Shown: positions 42,329 through 50,933 of the stretch, one piece after another | How positions within the stretch are numbered: the first letter of the stretch is position 1 | Layout: each line of letters starts with the position of its first letter | Assembly (NCBI RefSeq): GCF_023091155.1 | Contig: NZ_JAHWXK010000002.1 | Location: forward strand, 124,001 to 188,000 | Direction of reading: 5' to 3' | Length of the DNA stretch: 64,000 nucleotides | Source of the DNA: Microbacterium sufflavum | GTDB lineage: Bacteria > Actinomycetota > Actinomycetes > Actinomycetales > Microbacteriaceae | Translations under genes and position numbers: made by a program | The notes under the pieces: generated by a model | The model's database searches: none | What the model saw: only the letters and a program-made list of their open reading frames with translations | Told to the model about the DNA's origin: nothing

Positions 42329-43441
42329 ATGACCGGCGACGGACGGACTCTGGACGGGGTGTTCGACGGGCACAACGACCTGGCCTGGGCGAGCAGGACG
42401 CTGCTCGGGTACCGGGTGGACGAGCTGGCCGGGCCGGTCGCGGCCACTCAGACCGACCTTCCGCGGCTGGACGCCGGGGGCGTGGCGGCCCAGTTCTGGT
42501 CGGTGTGGGTCGACCCGGTGCTGGAGGGTGCGGAGCAGGTGGTGGCGACGCTGGAGCAGATCGACTTCGTGCACCGGCTGGCGGACTCCCACCCCGATCG
42601 GCTCGCCTTCGCCCGGACCGCGGCGGACGTCAGGGCGGCGATGGCCGAGGGGCGCATCGCCTCGCTGATCGGCATCGAGGGCGGCGACCAGCTCGGCGGC
42701 TCGCTCGCGGTGCTGCGCCAGTTCGCGCGGCTCGGTGCGCGCTACCTGACTCTGACGTGGTCGCGCACGATCGCCTGGGCGGATTCCGCGACCGACGAGG
42801 CGCGTCACGGCGGACTGACGGAGTTCGGGCGGGAGGTCGTGCGCGAGCTGAACCGCATCGGCGTGCTGGTCGACCTGTCCCACGTGGCGCCGAGCACGAT
42901 GCGCGACGCGCTCGCGATCACCACGCGGCCCGTGATCGTGAGCCACTCCGGAGCGCTCGCGCTGTGCGACCACCCGCGCAACGTGCCGGACGACGTGCTC
43001 GCGGCCATCGGTGCGCAGGGCGGCGTGGTGATGGTGCCGTTCGTGCCGACGTTCCTGTCGCAGGCCAGACGCGACTGGTGGGAGGCGGGTGGTGCGGGCG
43101 AGGCCCCGGCGGTCGGGGTGAGCGACGCGGCCGATCACCTCGACCACGTCCGGCGCGTCGCGGGTGCGCACGCGGTCGGTATCGGCGCCGACTACGACGG
43201 TTCCGATGCGATGCCCGACGGTCTCGGCGACGTCTCGTGCTACCCGGCTCTGTTCGCCGAGCTCCGGCGACGCGGCTGGTCGGAGGAGGACCTGGCCGCG
43301 GCCGCCCACGAGAACGTGCTGCGCGTGCTCGCCGCCTCCGACCCCGACCACGAGGCGTTCCTCGCCGGCCGCGCGGGGTCTCCGGCCCCCGCGGCGCTGG
43401 TGCCCGCGGTCGACACCACCGCGCGAGAGGGGGCGGAATGA
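42329..43441 (+). CDS. M19 family dipeptidase (membrane dipeptidase type)
   Basis: The 370-aa amidohydrolase-fold dipeptidase has the zinc ligands H-x-D in DGHNDLAW, Glu in GIEGGDQLG, and two His in VDLSHV and VSHSGA. The catalytic region Asp lies in AVGIGADYDG. Renal-type dipeptidases cleave dipeptides with a C-terminal D-residue as well as L-L ones, which fits the D-peptide theme of the operon. No signal peptide is present, so it acts on imported dipeptides. It overlaps the next gene by ATGA and starts 1 nt after the aminotransferase stop. Confidence 0.94.
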   Translation: MTGDGRTLDGVFDGHNDLAWASRTLLGYRVDELAGPVAATQTDLPRLDAGGVAAQFWSVWVDPVLEGAEQVVATLEQIDFVHRLADSHPDRLAFARTAADVRAAMAEGRIASLIGIEGGDQLGGSLAVLRQFARLGARYLTLTWSRTIAWADSATDEARHGGLTEFGREVVRELNRIGVLVDLSHVAPSTMRDALAITTRPVIVSHSGALALCDHPRNVPDDVLAAIGAQGGVVMVPFVPTFLSQARRDWWEAGGAGEAPAVGVSDAADHLDHVRRVAGAHAVGIGADYDGSDAMPDGLGDVSCYPALFAELRRRGWSEEDLAAAAHENVLRVLAASDPDHEAFLAGRAGSPAPAALVPAVDTTAREGAE

Positions 43442-44151
43442 GCGCCCGTGTGCTCGTGGTCGTGAACTCCGCCAGCTCGGGCCCGCGACGTCTGGGTGCG
43501 TGGCTCACGGAGCGCGGCCTCGACGTCCACCCGGTCGTGGGAGCGCAGGAGCCGCTGCCGACCTCGCTCGACGGCTACGCGGGGCTCGTGCTCCTCGGCG
43601 GGGGACTCATGCCCGACGACGACGACCGCGCGCCGTGGCTGGCGGCCGAGCGCGCGCTCGCCGCCGAGGCGATCGCCCGCGATTTTCCGACACTCGGCAT
43701 CTGCCTCGGCGGTCAGCTGCTCGCGCACGTGGCGGGGGGCGAGGTGCGGGCCAAGACCGGGCCGGTCGAACGCGGGGCCACGCCCATCCAGCCCACGGAC
43801 GCGGGGCGCGAGGACGCGGTGTTCGCCGCCCTCGGTGACGAGGCCCCCATGATCGAGAACCATCAGGACATGATCACGGCTCTCCCGCCCGCGGCCGTGC
43901 TGATGGCCTCCAGCGCGGCGGTGGAGAACCAGGCCTTCCGGCTGGGCGCGCACGTGCGCGGCGTGCAGTTCCACCCCGAGGCGTCCGCCGCCGACCTGGA
44001 GCGCTGGGACGACGCGGCGCTGCGTGGCGAGGGACGGTCGCTGCCGGCCCTGATCGCGGAGGCCGAACGCGTGCACGACCACAACACCGCCGCGAGCCGC
44101 GCGCTCATCGAGGCCTTCGCCGACGAGGTGCTTGCCGGGGTCTCGGCATGA
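43438..44151 (+). CDS. Class I glutamine amidotransferase-like protein
   Basis: The 237-aa protein has the nucleophile elbow GICLGGQLLAHV (Cys at about residue 94), the His-Glu pair in VQFHPEAS, and the strand LVLLGGGLMPDDDD. It is a free-standing GATase1 domain similar to the GuaA-like proteins that hydrolyse gamma-glutamyl bonds or glutamine. No partner synthetase is nearby. In this peptide-breakdown operon hydrolysis of a gamma-glutamyl bond is a possible job, but the substrate is not shown by sequence. Confidence 0.85.
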   Translation: MSARVLVVVNSASSGPRRLGAWLTERGLDVHPVVGAQEPLPTSLDGYAGLVLLGGGLMPDDDDRAPWLAAERALAAEAIARDFPTLGICLGGQLLAHVAGGEVRAKTGPVERGATPIQPTDAGREDAVFAALGDEAPMIENHQDMITALPPAAVLMASSAAVENQAFRLGAHVRGVQFHPEASAADLERWDDAALRGEGRSLPALIAEAERVHDHNTAASRALIEAFADEVLAGVSA

Positions 44152-45671
44152 CGTCCCCCGGGCCCCGCGGGCCGGCGGAGGCGACGGACGAGGGCGTCCT
44201 CCGGCTCGGGCTGGATGACGACGCGCGGCGCGGGGCCCCCGCGGCCGTCGCGGCGGTGTGCGACCGGGGCACGGTGCGGGCGGTCGCGGTGCACGGACAC
44301 CCGCACGGCGACGGGCGCCCGACCACGCGCGACACCGTGTTCCGCATCGCCTCGATGTCGAAGAGCTTCCTCGCCGCGACGGTCCTGGTGCTGCGCGACC
44401 GCGGACTGCTCGACCTGCACGCGCCGATCACCACGTCGGTACCGGGCGTGCGACTGCTCCACGACGGCCGGGAGTGCACGGTGACGGGGGAGCAGCTGCT
44501 GTCGAACCGCTCGGGGCTGGGAGAGGACAACGCCTGGGTCGACCGTCACCTCGGCGCCGGCCGGGAGGAGCTCGCGGCGCTGTTCGCGTCGGGCCTGCCG
44601 CTCGCCGCGGTCCCCGGCACCGTGTATCAGTACTCCAACCTCGGGCAGTCGCTGCTCGGGCGGGCGGTCGAGGCCGTGACCGGGAGAGCGGTGGAGGACG
44701 TGGTGCGCGAGGTGCTCCTGGAGCCGCTCGGGCTGCACCGCACCGCGCACACCCCCGACGCGTTCCCCGACGACGAGCGGGCGCACGGTTTCCGCACGTT
44801 CGACGGCGGGGAGACCTTCCGCCCCGAGCCGTTCGTGGGGGCGGGGGCGCTCGGGTGCATCGGCAGCATGGTCAGCACGGTGGACGACATCGCGACGTGG
44901 ATGTGGTTCCTCGGCTCGGCGTTCACGGATGAGCCTGTGGCGCCGGAGGTGCTCTCACCCGCGTCACGCAGGGAGCTGCAGCAGCCGCGCACGCCCATCC
45001 CCGGGCCGCCAGGGGCCTTCCCCGGACACGAGCTCGCCGCCGCCGGCTACGGCTACGGGCTGGTCGTCGAGGAGGATCGACGGTTCGGGCGGATCGTGCA
45101 GCATTCGGGCGGGCTGCCCGGGTTCTCGTCGCACATGCGGTGGCACGCCGCGACCGGGCTCGGCGTGGTCGCCTTCGGCAACTCGGATGACTTCGCGGCG
45201 CGGCGCGTGGCCGGCGTCGCACTGGACGAGCTCCTCGCGGGCACGGGGGCGCCGTCGGCCGTGGTGCGACCGTGGCGGGAGACCGTGGCGGCGGCGCAGG
45301 CCATCGATGCGGCGATCCGTGACGGCCGGTCCGCCTCCGCGTATCCCGTCCTCGCGGATCACGTGCTGGCCGACGTGCCCGCGGATGTGCGGGATGCGCG
45401 GCTGGGCGCCCAGCTCGAGGAGATCGGCGGACTCGTGCCGGAGCAGGCGCCGTTCGCCGAGCGTGTGGTCGCCGCCGGGAGCGAGGCCGAGCTGCGCTGG
45501 CGGATCGCGGGAGTGCGGGCCGATCTGCGCGTCGAGGTGCGGATGATCGGGCTGCCCGAGCCGCGGATACAGGGGCTGTCGGTCGTGGTCGTGCCGACGG
45601 GCGAGTCGCGCGCCGAGGGGGAGCAGCCGGGCCCGGCCGACCGCCACCGCCTCGTGCTCCCCGCGCTCTGA
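44148..45671 (+). CDS. Serine hydrolase, class C beta-lactamase / D-aminopeptidase family
   Basis: The 507-aa protein has SxxK in RIASMSKSF (about residue 68), the Tyr motif YSN in YQYSNLGQSLLG, and HSGGLPG as the third element. The catalytic part spans about residues 20-375. It is followed by a C-terminal region of about 130 residues of mixed alpha and beta character. No signal peptide is visible, which argues against a secreted beta-lactamase. D-aminopeptidases, D-Ala-D-Ala carboxypeptidases and esterases share this fold. It overlaps the amidotransferase gene and ends the first half of the rightward operon. Confidence 0.87.
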   Translation: MTSPGPRGPAEATDEGVLRLGLDDDARRGAPAAVAAVCDRGTVRAVAVHGHPHGDGRPTTRDTVFRIASMSKSFLAATVLVLRDRGLLDLHAPITTSVPGVRLLHDGRECTVTGEQLLSNRSGLGEDNAWVDRHLGAGREELAALFASGLPLAAVPGTVYQYSNLGQSLLGRAVEAVTGRAVEDVVREVLLEPLGLHRTAHTPDAFPDDERAHGFRTFDGGETFRPEPFVGAGALGCIGSMVSTVDDIATWMWFLGSAFTDEPVAPEVLSPASRRELQQPRTPIPGPPGAFPGHELAAAGYGYGLVVEEDRRFGRIVQHSGGLPGFSSHMRWHAATGLGVVAFGNSDDFAARRVAGVALDELLAGTGAPSAVVRPWRETVAAAQAIDAAIRDGRSASAYPVLADHVLADVPADVRDARLGAQLEEIGGLVPEQAPFAERVVAAGSEAELRWRIAGVRADLRVEVRMIGLPEPRIQGLSVVVVPTGESRAEGEQPGPADRHRLVLPAL

Positions 45672-45701
45672 CCTCCGGCGCACGAGGGCCGCGGTCACAC
45701 A

Positions 45702-45731
45702 TCGACCCCGTCCAAAAATCGGTTCTAGGAT
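45702..45731 (+). promoter_or_regulatory. Candidate promoter of the second peptide ABC transporter operon
   Basis: TCGACC (45702-45707), an 18-nt spacer and TAGGAT (45726-45731) lie in the 94-nt gap after the serine hydrolase. The binding-protein ATG is 35 nt after the -10. No CGTATC element is present here. Confidence 0.5.
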
Positions 45732-45765
45732 GGATCCATCCCACCCGATCGTTCTGAGGACCGTC

Positions 45766-47385
45766 ATGCCCGCCACCCCCGTGCGTCGTCTCCTGCCCGC
45801 CGCCGCGCTCGCCGCCGTCACCGCCCTGGTGCTCGCCGCGTGCGCCGGTCCCTCCACCGATGCCGACGGGGAGGTGGGCGATGAGCTCGTCTGGTCGATC
45901 GAGGGCGCGAACCTCTCCGCGGGGCACATGGATCCGCAGGTCAGCCAGCTCGACGTCTCCGGCATGGTGCAGCGCGCCGTGCTCGACTCGCTCGTGTTCC
46001 AGGAGGAGGACGGCAGCTTCAGCCCGTGGCTGGCGACGGAGTGGGAGGTGTCGGACGACAGCACCGAGTACACCTTCACGCTTCGCGACGACGTGACCTT
46101 CACCGACGGCGAGCCGTTCGACGCCGAGGCCGTGAAGGCGAACTTCGACCGCATCGTCGACCCGAAGACCAAGTCCGCGCAGGCGGCCAGCATGATGGGC
46201 GCCGACTTCTACGAGGGCACGGAGGTCGTCGACGAGCACACCGTGAAGGTCACGTTCACGCAGCCGTACGCCCCGTTCCTGCAGGCCGCCAGCACGCCGC
46301 AGCTCGGCTTCTACTCGCCCGCGGTGCTGAAGGAGTCCGCGGCGAAGCTGAAGGCCGGGGGCCCGGGCGTCACCGTGGGCACCGGTCCCTTCGAGCTCAC
46401 CGAGTACACGCCCGATCAGGAGCTCGTGTACACGCGCAACGACGACTACGCCTGGGGGCCGCACGGGGAGAAGGCGCCGTCGTTCCAGACGCTGCGCGTG
46501 GAGATCCAGCCCGAGGCCGCCGTGCGCAGCGGCGTCGTGCGCAGCAGCGAGGCCGACCTCGCCAGCGACATCCCGCCGAACCTGGTCGAGGAGCTCGGCG
46601 ACGGTGTCACGGTCGACTCGGTCGAGTACCCCGGCCTGCCCTACTCGCTGTACCTGAACGAGAAGTACGGCGTGTTCGCCGACGAGAAGGTGCGCCAGGC
46701 GTTCGCGCGGGGCATCGACATCGACGCCGCCGTGGAGGAGATCTACTTCGGCCAGTTCCCGCGGGCGTGGAGCATCCTCGGCTCGACGACGCCCGGGTAC
46801 GACGCGGCGCTGGAGGGCACGTGGCCGTACGACCAGGACGCCGCGAACGCGCTCCTCGACGAGGCCGGGTGGACCGAGCGCGACGCCGACGGCATCCGCA
46901 TGAAGGACGGCGCGCGCCTCTCGGTGCGCTGGATCGCGTGGACCCCGGTGCCCGACGACCAGGCCGCGCTCGCGAACGCCATCCAGTCCGACCTCAAGGC
47001 GATCGGCTTCGAGGTGCAGCGCGAGGTGCTGGAGCCGGGCGCCTACAACGCGCAGTACGAGCCGAAGACGTTCGACCTCACGGACTGGGGCTTCTCGGGC
47101 GTGGACGCCGACTTCCTGCGCAACCACCTGCACAGCGAGGGCTTCCAGAACGCCTCGCAGGTCACCGACCCCCAGATCGACGCGCTGCTGGAGCAGGCGG
47201 TCTCCTCGAGCGACCAGGACACCCGCAACGCCCTGTACGCGCAGCTGCAGGAGTGGAACGCCACGTACACCGCGATCGTGCCGCTCTACAGCCCGTCCGC
47301 GATCACGGCGGTCGGCGAGCGCGTGAACGGCCTGCAGTACGACCTGTACGGCCGGCCGCTGTTCTACGATGTGACCCTCGGCTGA
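45766..47385 (+). CDS. Peptide ABC transporter substrate-binding lipoprotein
   Basis: The 539-aa SBP_bac_5 protein has an N-terminal lipoprotein signal peptide ending in the lipobox VLAACAG (Cys at about residue 26). The body shows MVQRAVLDSLVFQEEDG, FTLRDDVTFTDGEPFDAEAV, and near the end DWGFSGVDADFLRNHLHS and YTAIVPLYSPSA. It is the classical lipid-anchored type, unlike the tail-anchored paralogue at 35.4-37.3 kb. ATG 45766 is preferred over ATG 45730 because GAGGA lies just before it and the earlier ATG sits in the -10 box. Confidence 0.94.
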   Translation: MPATPVRRLLPAAALAAVTALVLAACAGPSTDADGEVGDELVWSIEGANLSAGHMDPQVSQLDVSGMVQRAVLDSLVFQEEDGSFSPWLATEWEVSDDSTEYTFTLRDDVTFTDGEPFDAEAVKANFDRIVDPKTKSAQAASMMGADFYEGTEVVDEHTVKVTFTQPYAPFLQAASTPQLGFYSPAVLKESAAKLKAGGPGVTVGTGPFELTEYTPDQELVYTRNDDYAWGPHGEKAPSFQTLRVEIQPEAAVRSGVVRSSEADLASDIPPNLVEELGDGVTVDSVEYPGLPYSLYLNEKYGVFADEKVRQAFARGIDIDAAVEEIYFGQFPRAWSILGSTTPGYDAALEGTWPYDQDAANALLDEAGWTERDADGIRMKDGARLSVRWIAWTPVPDDQAALANAIQSDLKAIGFEVQREVLEPGAYNAQYEPKTFDLTDWGFSGVDADFLRNHLHSEGFQNASQVTDPQIDALLEQAVSSSDQDTRNALYAQLQEWNATYTAIVPLYSPSAITAVGERVNGLQYDLYGRPLFYDVTLG

Positions 47386-47398
47386 GTCCGCTCAGCCG
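47379..47398 (+). terminator. Hairpin between binding-protein and permease genes
   Basis: CGGCTGAG (47379-47386) pairs perfectly with CTCAGCCG (47391-47398) around TCCG, covering the binding-protein stop codon. It has the same place and probable role as the hairpin in the other transporter operon: excess of binding protein over permease. Confidence 0.65.
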
Positions 47399-47425
47399 CC
47401 GGGACGAGGGAAGCAGGACGCAACG

Positions 47426-48370
47426 GTGAAGGCTGCCCTGCCGCGGATCGCCGGCCTCCTCGCGACCGTGGTGGTGGTGCTGTGGGGCGCCGCCACCCTC
47501 GCGTTCCTCGCCTTCCGGCTCATCCCCGGCGACCCGGTCTCGGTGATGCTCGGCCCGCAGGCGCAGGTGAGCGATGAGGTGAAGGACGGCATCCGCGCCG
47601 AGCTCGGGCTCGACCGGCCCGTCCTGGAGCAGTACGCGTCGTTCATCGGGCAGCTCGCCCGGGGCGACCTGGGCGAGTCGTATCAGCTGCGGCTGCCGGT
47701 GACCGAGGTGATCGGCCGTCAGCTCGGGGCGACCCTGCAGCTGTCCGCGCTGGCCCTGGCGATCGCCGTGGTGCTCGCGCTCGCCGTGACCGTGCTGGTG
47801 CGCGGACGGACGGCGCGCGCGGTGGCCGCGGCGGTCGAGCTGGTCGTGCTGTCCTCGCCGGTGTTCTGGATCGGGCTCGTGCTGCTGAGCGTCTTCGCGT
47901 TCGGTCTGGGGTGGTTCCCGGTGTCGGGCGCCCGCAACCCTGCGACCCTCGTGCTCCCCGCGGTCACGCTCGCACTGCCGGTGGCGGCCCTGCTGAGCCA
48001 GGTGCTGCGCGACGCGCTCGTGCAGGCCGAGCGGATGCCGTTCGCCGAGACGGTCCGCGCGCGGGGGGCGAGCCCGTCGTGGTTCACGCTGCGGCACGGA
48101 CTCCGTCACGGCGCGGCCTCGGGCATCACGCTGGCCGCCTACCTCACGGGCTCGGTGCTGGGCGGCGCGGTGCTGGTGGAGACGGTGTTCGCGCGGCCGG
48201 GGCTGGGGCGCGTGACCCTCGCGGCGATCAGCGACCGCGACCTCCCCGTCATCACCGGCATCATCCTGCTGAGCGCCGTCGTGTTCGTGGCGGTGAACCT
48301 CGTGGTCGAGCTCGTGCATCCGCTGATCGACCCCCGGGTGCGGGCCGCAGCGGCCGGAGGCGCCCGATGA
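47426..48370 (+). CDS. Peptide ABC transporter permease (DppB type)
   Basis: The 314-aa membrane protein has six helices, RLIPGDPVSVMLGPQAQ after helix 1, and the EAA loop TVRARGASPSWFTLRHGLRH. The family ending VVELVHPLIDPRVR is present. GTG 47426 follows GAGGGAAG. It overlaps the next permease by ATGA. Confidence 0.93.
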   Translation: MKAALPRIAGLLATVVVVLWGAATLAFLAFRLIPGDPVSVMLGPQAQVSDEVKDGIRAELGLDRPVLEQYASFIGQLARGDLGESYQLRLPVTEVIGRQLGATLQLSALALAIAVVLALAVTVLVRGRTARAVAAAVELVVLSSPVFWIGLVLLSVFAFGLGWFPVSGARNPATLVLPAVTLALPVAALLSQVLRDALVQAERMPFAETVRARGASPSWFTLRHGLRHGAASGITLAAYLTGSVLGGAVLVETVFARPGLGRVTLAAISDRDLPVITGIILLSAVVFVAVNLVVELVHPLIDPRVRAAAAGGAR

Positions 48371-49179
48371 GCCGCGGTCAGCGGGCGGCCCTGTGGTCGG
48401 CGGTCGCGGTGCTCGCGGTGATCGCGGTCGCGGCGGTGTGGCCCGACCTCCTCGCCCCGCAGGACCCGCTGCAGACCGACGTGCGTTCGGCCCTGCTGCC
48501 GCCCAGCCCCGAGCACCTGTTCGGCACCGACCAGAGCGGACGCGACGTGTACGCGCGCGTGGTGCACGGGGCCGGGCGGTCGCTGGGCATCGGGCTCCTC
48601 GCGACCGGGATCGCGGTCGTCGTCGGGCTGCTCGTCGGCGCGGTGGCGGGGATGGCGCCGCGGGGCGTGGACCTCACCGTGATGCGGGTCAACGACGTGC
48701 TGATGGCGTTCCCCGAGTTCCTGGTGGCGCTCGTGGTGGTCGCGGTGCTGGGCCCGGGACCGGTGAACATCGCGATCGCGGTGACCCTGGCCGCGGTGCC
48801 GGTGTACGTGCGCCTGGCCCGGGTGCAGACCAGGACGCTGCGCGTGGCCGAGCACGTGGAGGCCGCGCGCATCCTCGGGGTGCCGCCGCTGCGGGCCTTC
48901 ACCCGGCACGTCGCCCCCGGGGTGCTGGGCTCGCTCAGCGTGCTCGCGACGATCGGCATCGGATCCAGCATCCTCGCCGCCGCCGGGCTCAGCTTCCTCG
49001 GCCTCGGGCCGTCCGAGCCGACCCCGGAGTGGGGGCTGATGCTCGCCGGAGGCCGGAACGTGCTCGGACAGGCGTGGTGGATCTCGGTCTTCCCCGGCAT
49101 CGCGATCACGCTCTCGGTCGTGTGCGCGACGGTCGTCGGACGGATCCTGCGGGCCAGGGCGGACGGGAGGACGGCATGA
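48367..49179 (+). CDS. Peptide ABC transporter permease (DppC type)
   Basis: The 270-aa membrane protein has WPDLLAPQDPLQTDV, HLFGTDQSGRDVYARVV and the EAA loop EAARILGVPPLRAFTRHVAPG. AGLSFLGLGPSEPTPEWG is a clear DppC mark. It overlaps the ATPase gene by ATGA. Confidence 0.93.
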   Translation: MSRGQRAALWSAVAVLAVIAVAAVWPDLLAPQDPLQTDVRSALLPPSPEHLFGTDQSGRDVYARVVHGAGRSLGIGLLATGIAVVVGLLVGAVAGMAPRGVDLTVMRVNDVLMAFPEFLVALVVVAVLGPGPVNIAIAVTLAAVPVYVRLARVQTRTLRVAEHVEAARILGVPPLRAFTRHVAPGVLGSLSVLATIGIGSSILAAAGLSFLGLGPSEPTPEWGLMLAGGRNVLGQAWWISVFPGIAITLSVVCATVVGRILRARADGRTA

Positions 49180-50681
49180 GGGCGCTCGAGCTGCGGGGTC
49201 TGCGGATCGCGTTCGACGACACGGCGGTCGTGGACGGCGTCTCCCTGTCGGTCGAGCGCGGCGAGTGCGTCGCGATCGTGGGGGAGTCCGGTGCGGGCAA
49301 GACCCTCACCGCCCGCGCTCTGCTCGGGCTCACGCCGCGTGCGGCGACCGTGACCGCGGAGGGGCTCGTGATCGACGGGACGGATGCCGCCGCCCTCGGC
49401 GAGCGCGCCTGGCGGCGGCTCCGCGGCGCGCGGATCGGCCTGGTGTCGCAGGACGCGCTGGTCTCGCTCGACCCCCTGCGCCGCATCGGGACGGAGGTCG
49501 CCGAGCCCCTGCGCCTGCACCGCCTCGCGCGCGGCCGCGGCGCCGTGTCGCAGCGGGTGCAGGAGCTGCTGCGGCGCGTGTGGCTGCCCGAGCCGGAGCG
49601 CCGCGCCCGCCAGTACCCGCACGAGCTCTCCGGGGGACTCCGCCAGCGGGCGCTGATCGCCTCGGCGCTCGCGGCGTCCCCGGCGGTGCTGGTCGCGGAT
49701 GAGCCGACGACGGCGCTGGACGCGACGGTGCAGGCGCGCATCCTCGACCTGCTGCGGGAGATCGCCGACAGCGGGACAGCGGTGCTGTTCATCAGCCACG
49801 ACGTCGCGGCCGTGCGCCGGCTGGCCGACCGGGTGCTGGTGATGAAGGACGGCGTCGTGGTGGAGTCGGGTCCGGTCGCGGAGGTGCTGGAGCGTCCGCA
49901 GCACGAGTACACCCGGGAGCTCATCGCCGCGACCCTGCACGAGCCGCGCGACGCTCCCGCCGGCGAGGCGGCCCCGATCCTCGTGGCCGAGGGCGTGGCG
50001 AAGTCGTTCGGCGCCACGGCCGCCGTGGTCGGCGCGTCGTTCACGGTGCCGGAGGGGCGCACGCTCGGGATCGTGGGGGAGTCCGGGTCGGGCAAGACCA
50101 CGCTCGCGCGGCTCCTGGTCGGCGTCGAGAAGGCGGACACCGGGTCGCTCGCCTGGCAGGGATCGCCGCGGGTGCAGCTCGTGCACCAGAACCCGCTCGG
50201 CGCGTTCGACCCGAGGTGGACGATCGGGCGGTCGCTGCGCGAGGCCCTGGAGGCCGGCGGGGTGCCCCGGTCCGAGCGCCGTGCACGGGTCGCGGGGCTG
50301 CTCGCCGAGGTCGGCCTCGCCCCGGAGCTGGCCGCCCGGCGCCCGCTCGCCCTCTCCGGCGGACAGCGCCAGCGCGCGGCCATCGCCCGGGCGCTCGCCG
50401 CCGACCCCGAGGTGCTGGTGCTCGACGAGCCGGTGTCCGCGCTCGACCCCTCGGTGCGCGAGCGCGTGCTGCGACTGCTGGCGCGGCTGCAGCGGGAGCG
50501 ACGGCTGACGATGGTCCTGGTCTCTCACGACCTCGACGTGGTGGGCGCGGTCGCCGACGAGGTGCTGGTCATGCAGGACGGGCGCATCGTCGAGCAGGGC
50601 ACGACGGCCGAGGTGTTCGCCGCGCCGCGACACCCGTTCACGCGCGAGCTCCTGGCCGCGGCCGGTACCGCGCGCCCCTGA
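49176..50681 (+). CDS. Peptide ABC transporter, double ATP-binding protein
   Basis: The 501-aa protein again has two nucleotide-binding domains fused. NBD1 has GESGAGKTLTA, LSGGLRQRALIASAL and VLVADEPTTALD. NBD2 has GESGSGKTTLA, LSGGQRQRAAIARAL and VLVLDEPVSALD. It is shorter than the paralogue at 31.8-33.4 kb, mainly because NBD2 is compact. This completes a second full importer in the same gene neighbourhood. Confidence 0.95.
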   Translation: MRALELRGLRIAFDDTAVVDGVSLSVERGECVAIVGESGAGKTLTARALLGLTPRAATVTAEGLVIDGTDAAALGERAWRRLRGARIGLVSQDALVSLDPLRRIGTEVAEPLRLHRLARGRGAVSQRVQELLRRVWLPEPERRARQYPHELSGGLRQRALIASALAASPAVLVADEPTTALDATVQARILDLLREIADSGTAVLFISHDVAAVRRLADRVLVMKDGVVVESGPVAEVLERPQHEYTRELIAATLHEPRDAPAGEAAPILVAEGVAKSFGATAAVVGASFTVPEGRTLGIVGESGSGKTTLARLLVGVEKADTGSLAWQGSPRVQLVHQNPLGAFDPRWTIGRSLREALEAGGVPRSERRARVAGLLAEVGLAPELAARRPLALSGGQRQRAAIARALAADPEVLVLDEPVSALDPSVRERVLRLLARLQRERRLTMVLVSHDLDVVGAVADEVLVMQDGRIVEQGTTAEVFAAPRHPFTRELLAAAGTARP

Positions 50682-50715
50682 CCCGATGCCGTGGTCCGGG
50701 GGTGCCGCATCCGCG

Positions 50716-50933
50716 TACACTGGGAGCACGAGCATCGATCCGGCCATCACCGGGGAGCTCTCGGAAGAACGGTCCCGGCCCCGCGCCGTGGCTCAGTAGA
50801 ACCGAGCGGGGCAGGCCCGTCACAGCCGCAGTGAGAGTGGTCGCGTCGCACGGCGCGGCACGCGAGGTGGTACCGCGGTCCGCGAGGGTCGTCCTCGCAG
50901 CAGCATCCGCCACGACGACCACTGCGAGACACG
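50716..50933 (+). ncRNA. ileS T-box riboswitch with ultrashort stem I
   Basis: The leader has the signs of the actinobacterial translational T-box: a -10 TACACT (50716-50721), a compact stem I with the isoleucine specifier ATC at 50746-50748 in CCGGCCATCACCGG, a following linker and stem II region (GGAAGAACGG), and the T-box sequence AGGTGGTACCGCGG at 50865-50878, which pairs with the 3' end of uncharged tRNA-Ile. There is no terminator with T-tract before the ATG, so control should be on translation through occlusion of the ileS start region. Confidence 0.93.
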
